Source: CAZCZR01 sp964503455 (lineage in GTDB: Bacteria > Bacillota > Clostridia > UBA1381). From it: 13,237 nt of DNA. Below are positions 1-7,165 of the stretch, piece by piece. Position 1 is the first letter of the stretch. The number at the start of each line of letters is the position of its first letter. The position numbers were made by a program, and so were the translations under genes. The stretch is from assembly GCA_964503455.1 (NCBI GenBank), contig CAZCZR010000050.1, forward strand, positions 1 to 13,237, read 5' to 3'. Below the pieces are notes generated by a model. It was given only the letters and a program-made list of their open reading frames with translations. It made no database searches and was not told where the DNA came from.

Positions 1-2
1 AC

Positions 3-173
3 GAACTCGGAATGACGCAGGTTCTGTTTGCCGGATTTATGGGAGTTTCAACAAAGACCGTTGAGGCTTGGGAGGCAGGGCGCAATATGCCCGACGGCCC
101 CGCAAGACGAATACTTTCAATGCTAAAGGCTGACCCCGCTCTTCCGCAGAAATTAAATATCATAGCGAAATAA
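3..173 (+). CDS. HigA-like XRE-family antitoxin/regulator (C-terminal part, 5' truncated)
   Basis: The reading frame is open from base 3 to the TAA at 171-173 and gives the last 56 residues of a protein whose start lies outside the window. The peptide begins ELGMTQVLFAGFMGVSTKTV and continues with EAWEAGRNMPDGPARRIL, which reads as the recognition and following helices of a Cro/C1-type helix-turn-helix. The pattern 'GVSxKTVxAWExGxxxPxGPAxRxLxxLxxDP' is typical of small HigA-type antitoxins that are usually encoded just downstream of a HigB/RelE-family toxin. The toxin, if present, would be to the left and cannot be seen. The family call is from pattern recognition. A lone transcriptional regulator of the same fold is the main alternative. 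Confidence 0.72.
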   Translation, partial: ELGMTQVLFAGFMGVSTKTVEAWEAGRNMPDGPARRILSMLKADPALPQKLNIIAK

Positions 174-190
174 AATCCAATACTGATTTT

Positions 191-220
191 GAGGGGCTGT
201 TTATTTTGATACAGCCCCTC
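191..220. terminator. Perfect 10-bp hairpin between convergent genes, likely bidirectional terminator
   Basis: GAGGGGCTGT (191-200) is exactly complementary to ACAGCCCCTC (211-220), with a 10-base AT-rich loop. Flanking T190-A221, T189-A222 and a wobble at 188-223 can lengthen the stem. It sits 17 bases after the stop of the HTH gene and about 45 bases beyond the stop of carB on the other strand. The flanks are A/T-rich, but neither has a long uninterrupted U tract, so terminator function is inferred from position and stem strength. Confidence 0.6.
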
Positions 221-265
221 AAGACTTTGGTGCGATTACATAATATTTTAATCGCCGCATCCGCA

Positions 266-3200
266 TTATTTTACATCCTCCAGAGCTATCACCGGCACAT
301 TTTCGGCGGTGCAGCCGGTTTCCATGACCTCCACCATGGCGGCTACGGTGTCAAGACTCGTCATTATGGTGACGGAACATTCCGCCGATACGCGGCGGAT
401 TTTGAATCCGTCGGAGTATATGTCGTTGACCTTTGTCGGAATATCCACTACAAAATCTATCATACCGCTCCTGATAAGGTCGAGGATGTTCGGAACGCCC
501 TCGGATATTTTCTTTGTGACCTTTACGTTAATGCCGTTGTCCGACAAATACCTCGCCGTACCCGCCGTCGCGAACACACGGCAGCCTATATCCGCCATGC
601 GCTTTGCAAGGGGAAGTATATTTTCCTTGTCGCTGTCGCGTATGGTGAGAAGCACCGAGCTGCCGCGCTTCGGAATAGTCGTATGCGCAGCCGTAAAGCC
701 CTTGAACATCGCCTCGTTGAAGCTGCGTCCAAGACCCAGCACCTCGCCTGTCGAGCGCATTTCGGGGCCTAAGGTGACTTCCACGCCGGGCAGCTTCTCT
801 GTGGAGAAGATAGGCACCTTTACCGCAACCGTTTCGGTCGCGGGCGCGATACCGGTGGAATATCCCATATCGGAAAGCTTCTCCCCCGTCATTATCCGCG
901 TCGCTATATCTATGACAGGCACATTGGTCACCTTCGTGATATACGGCACTGTGCGGCTTGAACGCGGGTTCACCTCTATTATATAAAGCTCTCCGCGGTA
1001 TTCAATAAACTGAATATTTATCATTCCTATGACCTTAAGCTCCAAGGCTATGCGATAGGTGGTGTCCTTTATCTTTTCTATTATCTCCTCCGAAACGTGC
1101 TGCGGCGGATATATGGACACGGAATCGCCCGAATGTACCCCCGCGCGCTCCAGATGCTCCATGACTCCGGGTATAAGCACGTCAACTCCGTCGCATATGG
1201 CGTCCACCTCAAGCTCCCGTCCGCCCAGATACCTGTCGATAAGCACGGGATTGTCGCTGTCCTTCTTAAACGCGTCCTTTAGGTAGCGCACAAGCTCCTC
1301 CTCGTTTTTGGTGATCTCCATGCCTTGACCGCCAAGCACATAGGACGGACGCACCAGCAGCGGATATTCAAGCAGCTCCGCCTCCTTCACGCCCTCTGTA
1401 ACGCTCCATACAGCCTTGCCCTTCGGGCGCTTGATACAAAGCTTTTCAAGCATTTCGTCAAACTTTTCCCTGTCCTCCGCCTCGTCGATATACTTCGGCT
1501 GTGTGCCGAGTATGGGCACATTCATCGAATCGAGGAAATTCGCAAGCTTTATCGCCGTCTGACCTCCGAACTGCAGCACAACACCCTCCGGCTTTTCAAG
1601 CTCGATGATATTAAGAACCTCCTCCTCGGTAAGCGGCTCGAAATAAAGCTTGTCCGAGGTGTCAAAGTCGGTGCTGACGGTTTCGGGGTTGTTGTTGATG
1701 ATAATGGTTTCGATTCCCTTTTTGGCAAGCGACTTCACACAATGCACAGAGCAGTAATCGAACTCTATGCCCTGACCTATCCTGATCGGGCCGGAGCCTA
1801 TGACTATCACCTTTTTATTGTCCGACGGCACGCTTTCCGTGGCTTCGTCGTAGGTGGAGTAGTAGTAAGGCGACACGGCTTCAAACTCTCCGGCGCAGGT
1901 ATCGACCATTTTGTATACGGGCGTCACGCCCAGAGCCTCGCGGCGCTTTCTCACATCAAGCGCCGACGCGCCCACAAGCTCGGCTATGCCCTCGTCCGCA
2001 AAGCCCATGCGCTTGTACTTCCTCATCATATCCGCGTCTATATCCGAAAGGCTGCACCTTTCAAGCTCCTCCTCGGCGTCCGTGATGTTTTTGATCTTTT
2101 TTAAGAAGAACATATCCATGCCGGTGATCTCGGCTATCTTTTCAAGCCTGTAGTCGCGGCGGATAAGCTCGGCAAGATCGAAAAGGCGTTCATCATCGGG
2201 GACTATCACTCTGTTTTTAAGCTCCTTTATGGTGCGCTTTTGCGAAAATTCCCGCCTTAGGGTAAACTGCTTTATTTCAAGCGAACGCACACCCTTCAAA
2301 AGCGACGCCTCGAAATTGGACGCTATCGCCATTACCTCGCCGGTAGCCATCATCTTGGTGCCGAGATTTCTCTTGGCGCTGAAGAACTTGTCAAAGGGCC
2401 ACTTCGGTATCTTTGTCACCACATAGTCTATCGCCGGCTCAAAGCAGGCGTAGGTTCTGCCGGTAACCGCGTTTATTATCTCGTCAAGGTTATAGCCGAG
2501 AGCTATCTTCGCCGCAAGCTTCGCTATCGGATAGCCTGTAGCCTTTGACGCAAGCGCCGACGAACGGCTCACCCTCGGATTTATCTCGATAACGGCGTAG
2601 TTGAAGCTGTCGGGGTCCAGCGCGAACTGCACGTTGCAGCCGCCCTTTATCTCGATCGAGTTGATGATGTCTATCGCCGCTTTTCTGAGCATCTGATACT
2701 CCTTGTCCGCAAGCGTCAGCGCCGGAGCGACAACTATAGAATCGCCCGTATGCACGCCGACCGGATCGACGTTCTCCATGGAGCATACCGTTATGCAGTT
2801 CCCCGCGCCGTCGCGCATGACCTCAAACTCGATCTCCTTCCATCCCTTTATGGACTTTTCCAAAAGCACCTGTCCGACTCTGCTTAAATGCAGTCCCTGC
2901 GAGAGTATCTCCTCCAGCTGACGCTCATCCTCCGCTATGCCGCCTCCGGTGCCGCCGAGGGTATACGCCGGTCTTACTATGACAGGATAGCCTATCTTCT
3001 CTGCAAAAGCCAGTCCCGACTTTATATCCGTCACGATCTCCGACGGCGCTATGGGCTGATTGGTGCGCTCCATAAGCCGCTTGAAGCTGTCGCGGTCCTC
3101 GCCCTCTTTTATGGACGGTATTGATGTTCCGATCACCTTTATGCCGTACTTGTCAAGTATTCCCCTGTCATAAAGCTCGCAGGACATATTAAGTCCCGTC

Positions 3201-3478
3201 TGACCTCCCATGCCCGCTATAAGGCTGTCGGGGCGTTCGCGCTCGATTATCCTCTCCAGATACTCCACCGTCAAAGGCTCGATATACGTATGCGCCGCCA
3301 TGCCCTTGTCCGTCATAATGGTAGCCGGGTTCGAGTTTACCAAAACCACCTCGATCCCTTCCTCTTCTATCGCGCGGCACGCCTGTGTTCCCGAATAATC
3401 AAACTCCGCCGCCTGACCTATAATTATAGGTCCCGAACCAATCACAAGCACTTTTTTTATTGATTTATCTATAGGCAT
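266..3478 (-). CDS. carB: Carbamoyl-phosphate synthase large subunit
   Basis: CarB makes carbamoyl phosphate from bicarbonate, two ATP and ammonia delivered by CarA, feeding pyrimidine and arginine synthesis in the cytoplasm. The 1070-residue product has the usual full length and the internal duplication of the family. N-terminal half: VIGSGPIIIGQAAEFDYSG at about 12-30, ATP-grasp with RPAYTLGGTGGG near 169-180 and the metal-binding EINPRVSRSSALASKATGYP region near 298-317. Second half: VIGSGPIRIGQGIEFDYCS near 558-577, RPSYVLGGQGME near 710-721 and EVNPRSSRTVPY near 835-846. The C-terminal MGS-like regulatory domain (about 940-1060; VFATAGTARYL near 968-978) is where effectors such as UMP or ornithine act in studied enzymes. 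The ATG follows AAGGAG and lies 19 bases after the carA stop, so the two genes form one operon. No frameshift or missing motif was seen. Confidence 0.98.
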   Translation of the reverse strand: MPIDKSIKKVLVIGSGPIIIGQAAEFDYSGTQACRAIEEEGIEVVLVNSNPATIMTDKGMAAHTYIEPLTVEYLERIIERERPDSLIAGMGGQTGLNMSCELYDRGILDKYGIKVIGTSIPSIKEGEDRDSFKRLMERTNQPIAPSEIVTDIKSGLAFAEKIGYPVIVRPAYTLGGTGGGIAEDERQLEEILSQGLHLSRVGQVLLEKSIKGWKEIEFEVMRDGAGNCITVCSMENVDPVGVHTGDSIVVAPALTLADKEYQMLRKAAIDIINSIEIKGGCNVQFALDPDSFNYAVIEINPRVSRSSALASKATGYPIAKLAAKIALGYNLDEIINAVTGRTYACFEPAIDYVVTKIPKWPFDKFFSAKRNLGTKMMATGEVMAIASNFEASLLKGVRSLEIKQFTLRREFSQKRTIKELKNRVIVPDDERLFDLAELIRRDYRLEKIAEITGMDMFFLKKIKNITDAEEELERCSLSDIDADMMRKYKRMGFADEGIAELVGASALDVRKRREALGVTPVYKMVDTCAGEFEAVSPYYYSTYDEATESVPSDNKKVIVIGSGPIRIGQGIEFDYCSVHCVKSLAKKGIETIIINNNPETVSTDFDTSDKLYFEPLTEEEVLNIIELEKPEGVVLQFGGQTAIKLANFLDSMNVPILGTQPKYIDEAEDREKFDEMLEKLCIKRPKGKAVWSVTEGVKEAELLEYPLLVRPSYVLGGQGMEITKNEEELVRYLKDAFKKDSDNPVLIDRYLGGRELEVDAICDGVDVLIPGVMEHLERAGVHSGDSVSIYPPQHVSEEIIEKIKDTTYRIALELKVIGMINIQFIEYRGELYIIEVNPRSSRTVPYITKVTNVPVIDIATRIMTGEKLSDMGYSTGIAPATETVAVKVPIFSTEKLPGVEVTLGPEMRSTGEVLGLGRSFNEAMFKGFTAAHTTIPKRGSSVLLTIRDSDKENILPLAKRMADIGCRVFATAGTARYLSDNGINVKVTKKISEGVPNILDLIRSGMIDFVVDIPTKVNDIYSDGFKIRRVSAECSVTIMTSLDTVAAMVEVMETGCTAENVPVIALEDVK

Positions 3479-3497
3479 TTCAATTATCTCCTTAAAG

Positions 3498-4550
3498 TTA
3501 ATGTATCATCCCCAAAAACCTGTCGAACAGCTCTCCCGTGTCAAGAGGGCCGGGGCTTGCTTCGGGGTGGAACTGAACGCTTTGTATCGGCAGAGTCTTG
3601 TGGCGGATGCCCTCGCAGGTGCCGTCATTCACATTCACAAACGACTCCTCCACATCATCGGGAAGCTCCGAAACGATATAGTTGTGGTTTTGCGACGTGA
3701 TGTACACTCTGCCCGTTGAAAGGTCTTTTACCGGATGATTCCCGCCGTGATGGCCGAATTTCAGCTTCTTTGTCCTGCACCCAAGCGCCAGTCCGATTAT
3801 CTGGTGGCCCATACATATGCCGCATATCGGCACCGTGCCTATAAGCGCCTTTACGGTATCAGCCGTGCCGGGAGCGTCCTCCGGGTCGCCTGGCCCGTTC
3901 GAGATGAACACAAGCTCCGCGCCTGCCGCCTTCAGCGTGTCAGCGTCCGTATCCGCCGGAAATACCGTCACCCTGCAGCCGCGCTTTACCAGATCCCTTA
4001 CTATGCCTGCCTTCGCGCCCATGTCGATGAATGCCACGTGAGGATGCCCCTTGGGATTTACGGTGTATGCCTTCTTCGAGGTGGTGCGCATGATAACGTC
4101 GGAATTGTCCACTCCCGCTATAAGCGCCTTCGCGGCGGCGTCCGACGGTTCGCCCCGCATTATCGCCGCTTTCATAACGCCGCGCTCGCGTATTATGCGC
4201 GTAAGCGCCCTCGTGTCAACCCCCGAAAGACCCACCACGTTTTGCTGCTTCAAAAAGTCATTGAGCGTCATCTCGTTTCTGAAATTCGACGGATATTCGC
4301 AGTATTCCCTTACCACAAACGCCGTAAGATTTGCCCTGTCCGCCTCCATATCGTCAAGATTGATGCCGTAATTTCCTATAAGCGGGAACGTCATCGTCAC
4401 TATCTGCCCCGCGTAGGACGGGTCGGTCAGCGTTTCCTGATAGCCTGTCATTCCGGTGGTGAACACTATCTCGCCCGCGACATCGCCCTCGGCTCCGAAC
4501 ATTCCGCCCGTAAACCGCGTTCCGTTTTCAAGTATAAGCTGTGCTTTCAT
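3498..4550 (-). CDS. carA: Carbamoyl-phosphate synthase small (glutaminase) subunit
   Basis: CarA hydrolyses glutamine and channels ammonia to CarB. The 350-residue product has the CPSase_sm N-terminal domain (about 1-130, including TTGMTGYQETLTDPSYAGQI at 31-50) and a C-terminal class I glutamine amidotransferase domain (about 170-350). The catalytic triad is visible: nucleophile Cys246 in GICMGHQ, His328 and Glu330 in QFHPEASPGP. The length is close to that of Bacillus-type small subunits. The ATG at 4550 has a GGAG ribosome binding site 9 to 12 bases upstream. It is the first full gene after a leader with promoter, small ORF and terminator hairpin (see those entries), which suggests attenuation control. 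carB follows in the same operon. Confidence 0.98.
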   Translation of the reverse strand: MKAQLILENGTRFTGGMFGAEGDVAGEIVFTTGMTGYQETLTDPSYAGQIVTMTFPLIGNYGINLDDMEADRANLTAFVVREYCEYPSNFRNEMTLNDFLKQQNVVGLSGVDTRALTRIIRERGVMKAAIMRGEPSDAAAKALIAGVDNSDVIMRTTSKKAYTVNPKGHPHVAFIDMGAKAGIVRDLVKRGCRVTVFPADTDADTLKAAGAELVFISNGPGDPEDAPGTADTVKALIGTVPICGICMGHQIIGLALGCRTKKLKFGHHGGNHPVKDLSTGRVYITSQNHNYIVSELPDDVEESFVNVNDGTCEGIRHKTLPIQSVQFHPEASPGPLDTGELFDRFLGMIH

Positions 4551-4583
4551 ATGATCAACTCCGTAATAAAAGTAAAAATAAAA

Positions 4584-4613
4584 GCAATAAACAAACCGGC
4601 TGTTGTTTATTGC
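4584..4613 (-). terminator. Intrinsic terminator in the carAB leader (candidate attenuator)
   Basis: On the transcribed strand GCAATAAACAA (4613-4603) pairs perfectly over 11 bp with TTGTTTATTGC (4594-4584), leaving an 8-base loop. It is followed directly by a U-rich run, TTTTATTTTTACTTTT (4583-4568). It lies about 33 bases upstream of the carA start and downstream of the promoter, so a transcript ending here would not include carAB. The stop codon of the leader ORF (4609-4607) is inside the 5' arm. A ribosome finishing the leader would therefore mask that arm and block the hairpin. The hairpin and U tract are seen; the regulatory role is inferred. Confidence 0.8.
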
Positions 4614-4726
4614 CTGTATTGTTTATTGCTTCTGACATTTTGCGATAAAAATGAAAACAAGGATAGTGCGGCGTCGTCATCCGTTGTGACGGGATAAAAA
4701 CATCTTTTCTGATATGCTGCCGTCAT
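4607..4726 (-). CDS. Candidate carAB leader peptide (39 codons)
   Basis: This short ORF (MTAAYQKRCFYPVTTDDDAA, then 19 more residues ending NKQYRQ) starts at the ATG at 4726-4724. A long purine-rich ribosome binding site, GGAGGAAGGAGAGG, stands a few bases upstream. The start is about 40 bases after the predicted transcription start. An in-frame Met farther upstream (4801) falls inside the promoter and is not used as the start. Codons 22-27 contain a U-rich tract (TTGTTTTCATTTTTATC, 4659-4643), and the TAA stop lies in the 5' arm of the terminator hairpin. The arrangement matches leader ORFs that couple translation to attenuation, as pyrL does upstream of E. coli pyrBI. The peptide has no recognisable domain. 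Arg codons at 8, 33 and 38 leave arginine sensing as an alternative or additional input. Confidence 0.65.
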   Translation of the reverse strand: MTAAYQKRCFYPVTTDDDAALSLFSFLSQNVRSNKQYRQ

Positions 4727-4772
4727 GCCGTACCTCTCCTTCCTCCGGATCTGTGCCGAATCATTTTCAGAT

Positions 4773-4801
4773 ATTATAGCACAGATCATCGCGCTTGTCA
4801 A
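4773..4801 (-). promoter_or_regulatory. Consensus sigma-A promoter for carAB
   Basis: TTGACA (4801-4796) and TATAAT (4778-4773) are both perfect consensus hexamers separated by exactly 17 bases. A TG one base before the -10 gives an extended -10 element. Transcription would start near 4766, giving a leader of about 215 bases before carA. Such a strong promoter suggests that control is exerted downstream (attenuation) or by a DNA-binding repressor. Confidence 0.9.
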
Positions 4802-4811
4802 TAGCTTTTTG

Positions 4812-4870
4812 TGAATATTTAAACGCTTTTATGAATTATTTTATGAATTATTTTTGAATTATTTCATTCA
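4812..4870. repeat. Phased TGAAT repeats upstream of the carAB promoter
   Basis: On the plus strand TGAAT occurs at 4812, 4832, 4844 and 4855, and ATTCA at 4866-4870. The central three copies read TGAATTATT. Spacings of 20, 12, 11 and 11 bases approximate helical turns. The block fills the AT-rich gap between the trmB stop and the carAB -35 box. TGAAT/ATTCA resembles the half-site of ArgR/AhrC ARG boxes, and carAB is an ArgR target in many bacteria, but the spacing is not the classical one. An UP element or bent DNA is an alternative. Confidence 0.45.
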
Positions 4871-4880
4871 TGCGCGGCGT

Positions 4881-5519
4881 CTATGCCTTCACCGCCTCAA
4901 GCCTGTATATCGGCATACCAAGCTCATAAAACCTCGTTTCGTACTCGGTCATGATATTGCCCTCGGCGCCGCTTGCGTGAAGGTCAAGGGTGATGTTTTG
5001 AAGCCGGAACCCCTCCGCCGCGAAAGAATTTAAGGAAAACTCAAACAGCTCCCTGTTATCCGTTTTAAAGCACACCGCGCCGCCGTCTTTCAATACCGCC
5101 TTATAGCGGAGCAGGAAATTCCTGTGCGTAAGGCGGCGCTTCGCCTGCTTCGCCCTCTTCCACGGATCGGAGAAATTGAGATATATGCGGTCTACCTCGC
5201 CCTTTTCAAAAGCATCCTCTAAGGCGTCCGCGTTCATGCTGCAAAACCTCACGTTTTGAAGTCCCGCCGCCTTTGTCTTTTCCATAGCAAGCACGATAAC
5301 GTCCTCGACCTTTTCAACCGCGATATAATTTACATCGGGGTGCAAAGACGCCATGCCCGTCACGAACGCGCCCTTGCCGCAGCCTATCTCAAGCTGTATC
5401 GGGGCGCCGTTTCCAAACGCTTCTTTCCAGCGTCCCTTGTATTCGGCGGGGTCTTTTATCCATATATCCGCGCAGCGCTCCATACGCTCGGAGCAGTGCT
5501 TTTTCTTACGCATCCTCAT
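4881..5519 (-). CDS. trmB: tRNA (guanine-N7)-methyltransferase
   Basis: TrmB transfers a methyl group from S-adenosylmethionine to N7 of G46 in the variable loop of tRNAs. The 212-residue product matches the family length and begins MRMRKKKH, like the Bacillus protein. The SAM-binding motif EIGCGKG is at 44-50, the acidic residue of the next strand at E69, NFSDPW at 115-120, KTDNRELFE near 152-160 and NIMTEYE at 188-194. The loop after NFSDPW is KRAKQAKRRL, where the family usually has PKKRHxKRRL. The conserved Pro and His are therefore absent here, although the KRRL part is kept. The ATG overlaps the upstream stop as ATGA, with AGGAG a few bases before it, so translation is coupled to the ACT-domain gene. 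No hairpin terminator follows before the carAB promoter. Confidence 0.95.
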   Translation of the reverse strand: MRMRKKKHCSERMERCADIWIKDPAEYKGRWKEAFGNGAPIQLEIGCGKGAFVTGMASLHPDVNYIAVEKVEDVIVLAMEKTKAAGLQNVRFCSMNADALEDAFEKGEVDRIYLNFSDPWKRAKQAKRRLTHRNFLLRYKAVLKDGGAVCFKTDNRELFEFSLNSFAAEGFRLQNITLDLHASGAEGNIMTEYETRFYELGMPIYRLEAVKA

Positions 5520-5896
5520 ATATATCGCTCCTGTGTTATCTCATAGCCCGCCGCTTCAAGCACGGCAAGCGCTTTTTTGAAATTCTCCGATTTTGTCATT
5601 ATGTAGTCGGTGTTGTAGGTGGACACCGCGAAAATGCCGATCCCGTTGTCCGCCATAAGCGACGCGATCCCCGAAAGTATGCCTATCAGCGAAAAATCCA
5701 GTACGCCCGCAATGCCGAACATTCTCCACCCGTCATCGCGCATCTCGGCGTTCGCCGGAGCTCTTTTAGTCGGGCATACGAGGGAGTACTCCTCATCCGT
5801 CCTGCAGGCGAAGCAAAACGGCTCGGATATATCCGCTCCCCCGAAATCCGTAACTCTGCACACCGAAAATTCATCGGGTATTACTTTTAATTTCAC
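5516..5896 (-). CDS. ACT-domain protein, probable amino-acid sensor
   Basis: This is a 126-residue protein of the small two-ACT-domain family widespread in Firmicutes. The first half starts FSVCRVTDFGG (10-20) and contains EEYSLVCPT (35-43). The second half, about 60-125, carries the recognisable stretch GVLDFSLIGILSGIASLMAD (64-83) followed by NGIGIFAVSTYNTDYIM, ending with a helix 'FKKALAVLEAAGY'. ACT domains bind small ligands, usually amino acids, but no ligand can be assigned here. Translation starts at GTG (5896-5894) with GGGAGAG about 8 bases upstream. The gene lies 19 bases after icd and overlaps trmB by 4 bases, so the three are likely cotranscribed. No signal peptide or membrane segment is seen. 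Confidence 0.85.
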   Translation of the reverse strand: MKLKVIPDEFSVCRVTDFGGADISEPFCFACRTDEEYSLVCPTKRAPANAEMRDDGWRMFGIAGVLDFSLIGILSGIASLMADNGIGIFAVSTYNTDYIMTKSENFKKALAVLEAAGYEITQERYI

Positions 5897-5915
5897 ACCG
5901 TTCTCTCCCGTAAGC

Positions 5916-7133
5916 TCAAGCCTTTAAAAGCTCGTCCAGTCTTTCCTTTACAGCAAGCAAAAACTCCTCGGTGCCGACTTTTTTCTTGTTTTCAAGCTTG
6001 GACAAAAGATACAGATCTCCCGTCATAACGCCGTCCTCTATTGTCTTTATCGTAGCCTTTTCAAGCTTGTCCGCAAAATCCGCAAGCTCTGCCGTGTTGT
6101 CAAGCTCGCCGCGCTTTCTGAGCGCGCCCGTCCACGCAAACAGCGTCGCCACCGAATTTGTCGAGGTGCTTTCGCCCTTTAAGTACTTGTAGTAATGGCG
6201 CTGTACCGTGCCGTGCGCCGCCTCGTACTCGTACACTCCGTCCGGCGATACAAGCACCGAGGTCATCATCGCAAGAGAGCCGTAAGCCGTCGCTACCATA
6301 TCCGACATAACATCTCCGTCATAGTTCTTGCACGCCCAGATATAGCCGCCCTCGGAGCGCACGACTCTTGCCACGGCGTCGTCTATAAGCGTGTAGAAGT
6401 ACTCTATGCCCGCCTCGTCAAAGCGCTCCTTGTACTCGTTTTCGAAAATCTCGGCGAATATATCCTTAAAGCGGTGGTCGTACTGCTTTGAAATCGTGTC
6501 CTTTGTGGCGAACCAAATATCCTTCTTGGTGTCAAGAGCGTAGTTGAAGCACGATCTCGCGAAGCTTGCGATAGACTTGTCGCGGTTGTGTATGCCCTGA
6601 ATAATGCCGTCCCCGTCCGCGAAGTCGTAGATAAGGCTGCGCGTTTCGTTTCCGGCGGCGTCCGTACATACAAGCTCCGCCCTGGAGCCTGCCGCGACAC
6701 GCATCTCTGTGTTTTTATACACATCGCCGTATGCGTGACGCGCTATGGTGATAGGCTTTGTCCACGTGGGGATATACGGCGTTATGCCCTTTACGATAAT
6801 GGGAGTTCTGAACACTGTGCCGTCCAGGATGGCTCTTATGGTGCCGTTGGGCGATTTCCACATTTCCTTAAGGTCGTACTCGGTCATTCTCGCGGCATTG
6901 GGAGTTATGGTGGCGCACTTTACCGCCACGCCGTACCTCTTCGCCGCCTCGGCGCTTTCAAAGGTCACCCTGTCATCGGTGGCGTTGCGGTGTTCAAGAC
7001 CGAGGTCGTAATATTCCGTGTTAAGATCGATGTACGGGATAAGAAGAATATCCTTTATCATCTTCCATATGATTCTTGTCATCTCATCGCCGTCCATCTC
7101 GACAAGCGGCGTTTTCATTTGAATTTTTGCCAT
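5916..7133 (-). CDS. icd: NADP-dependent isocitrate dehydrogenase, eukaryotic-type homodimer
   Basis: The enzyme oxidises isocitrate to 2-oxoglutarate and CO2 while reducing NADP+. In an anaerobe this mainly supplies glutamate synthesis and NADPH. The 405-residue product aligns along its length with the IDH1/IDH2 type of animals rather than with the E. coli Icd type. Visible features are MDGDEMTRIIW near 13-23, substrate-binding KSPNGTIR with Ser94 and Arg100, Arg109, Arg132 in ARHAYGD, Lys211, and the metal-binding aspartates in LIDDAVA (D252) and KNYDGDVMSD (D274, D278). The NADP-selecting R312-H313 pair follows AAHGTV. The ATG has GGAGGTAA upstream and its own promoter. It is first in an apparent icd-ACT-trmB operon. 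No citrate synthase or aconitase gene is in the window. Confidence 0.97.
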   Translation of the reverse strand: MAKIQMKTPLVEMDGDEMTRIIWKMIKDILLIPYIDLNTEYYDLGLEHRNATDDRVTFESAEAAKRYGVAVKCATITPNAARMTEYDLKEMWKSPNGTIRAILDGTVFRTPIIVKGITPYIPTWTKPITIARHAYGDVYKNTEMRVAAGSRAELVCTDAAGNETRSLIYDFADGDGIIQGIHNRDKSIASFARSCFNYALDTKKDIWFATKDTISKQYDHRFKDIFAEIFENEYKERFDEAGIEYFYTLIDDAVARVVRSEGGYIWACKNYDGDVMSDMVATAYGSLAMMTSVLVSPDGVYEYEAAHGTVQRHYYKYLKGESTSTNSVATLFAWTGALRKRGELDNTAELADFADKLEKATIKTIEDGVMTGDLYLLSKLENKKKVGTEEFLLAVKERLDELLKA

Positions 7134-7165
7134 TGCGATTACCTCCGTTCAATATTATCGGTCTT

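Noticed and set aside
3735..4697. A 320-codon open frame on the plus strand antisense to carA
   Set aside because: It lies opposite a complete carA with intact catalytic motifs, has an arginine/histidine-rich composition typical of antisense frames, and extends across the carAB terminator. Similar long plus-strand frames opposite carB, icd and the GTPase gene are rejected for the same reason.
4551..4766. PyrR-binding attenuator of the Bacillus type
   Set aside because: I could not find the conserved PyrR-binding stem-loop sequence; the leader instead carries an ORF and one terminator with no clear anti-antiterminator.
4727..4801. Longer version of the leader ORF starting at 4801
   Set aside because: That start would lie in the -35 box of the carAB promoter, upstream of the transcription start. 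The ATG at 4726 has a strong ribosome binding site.
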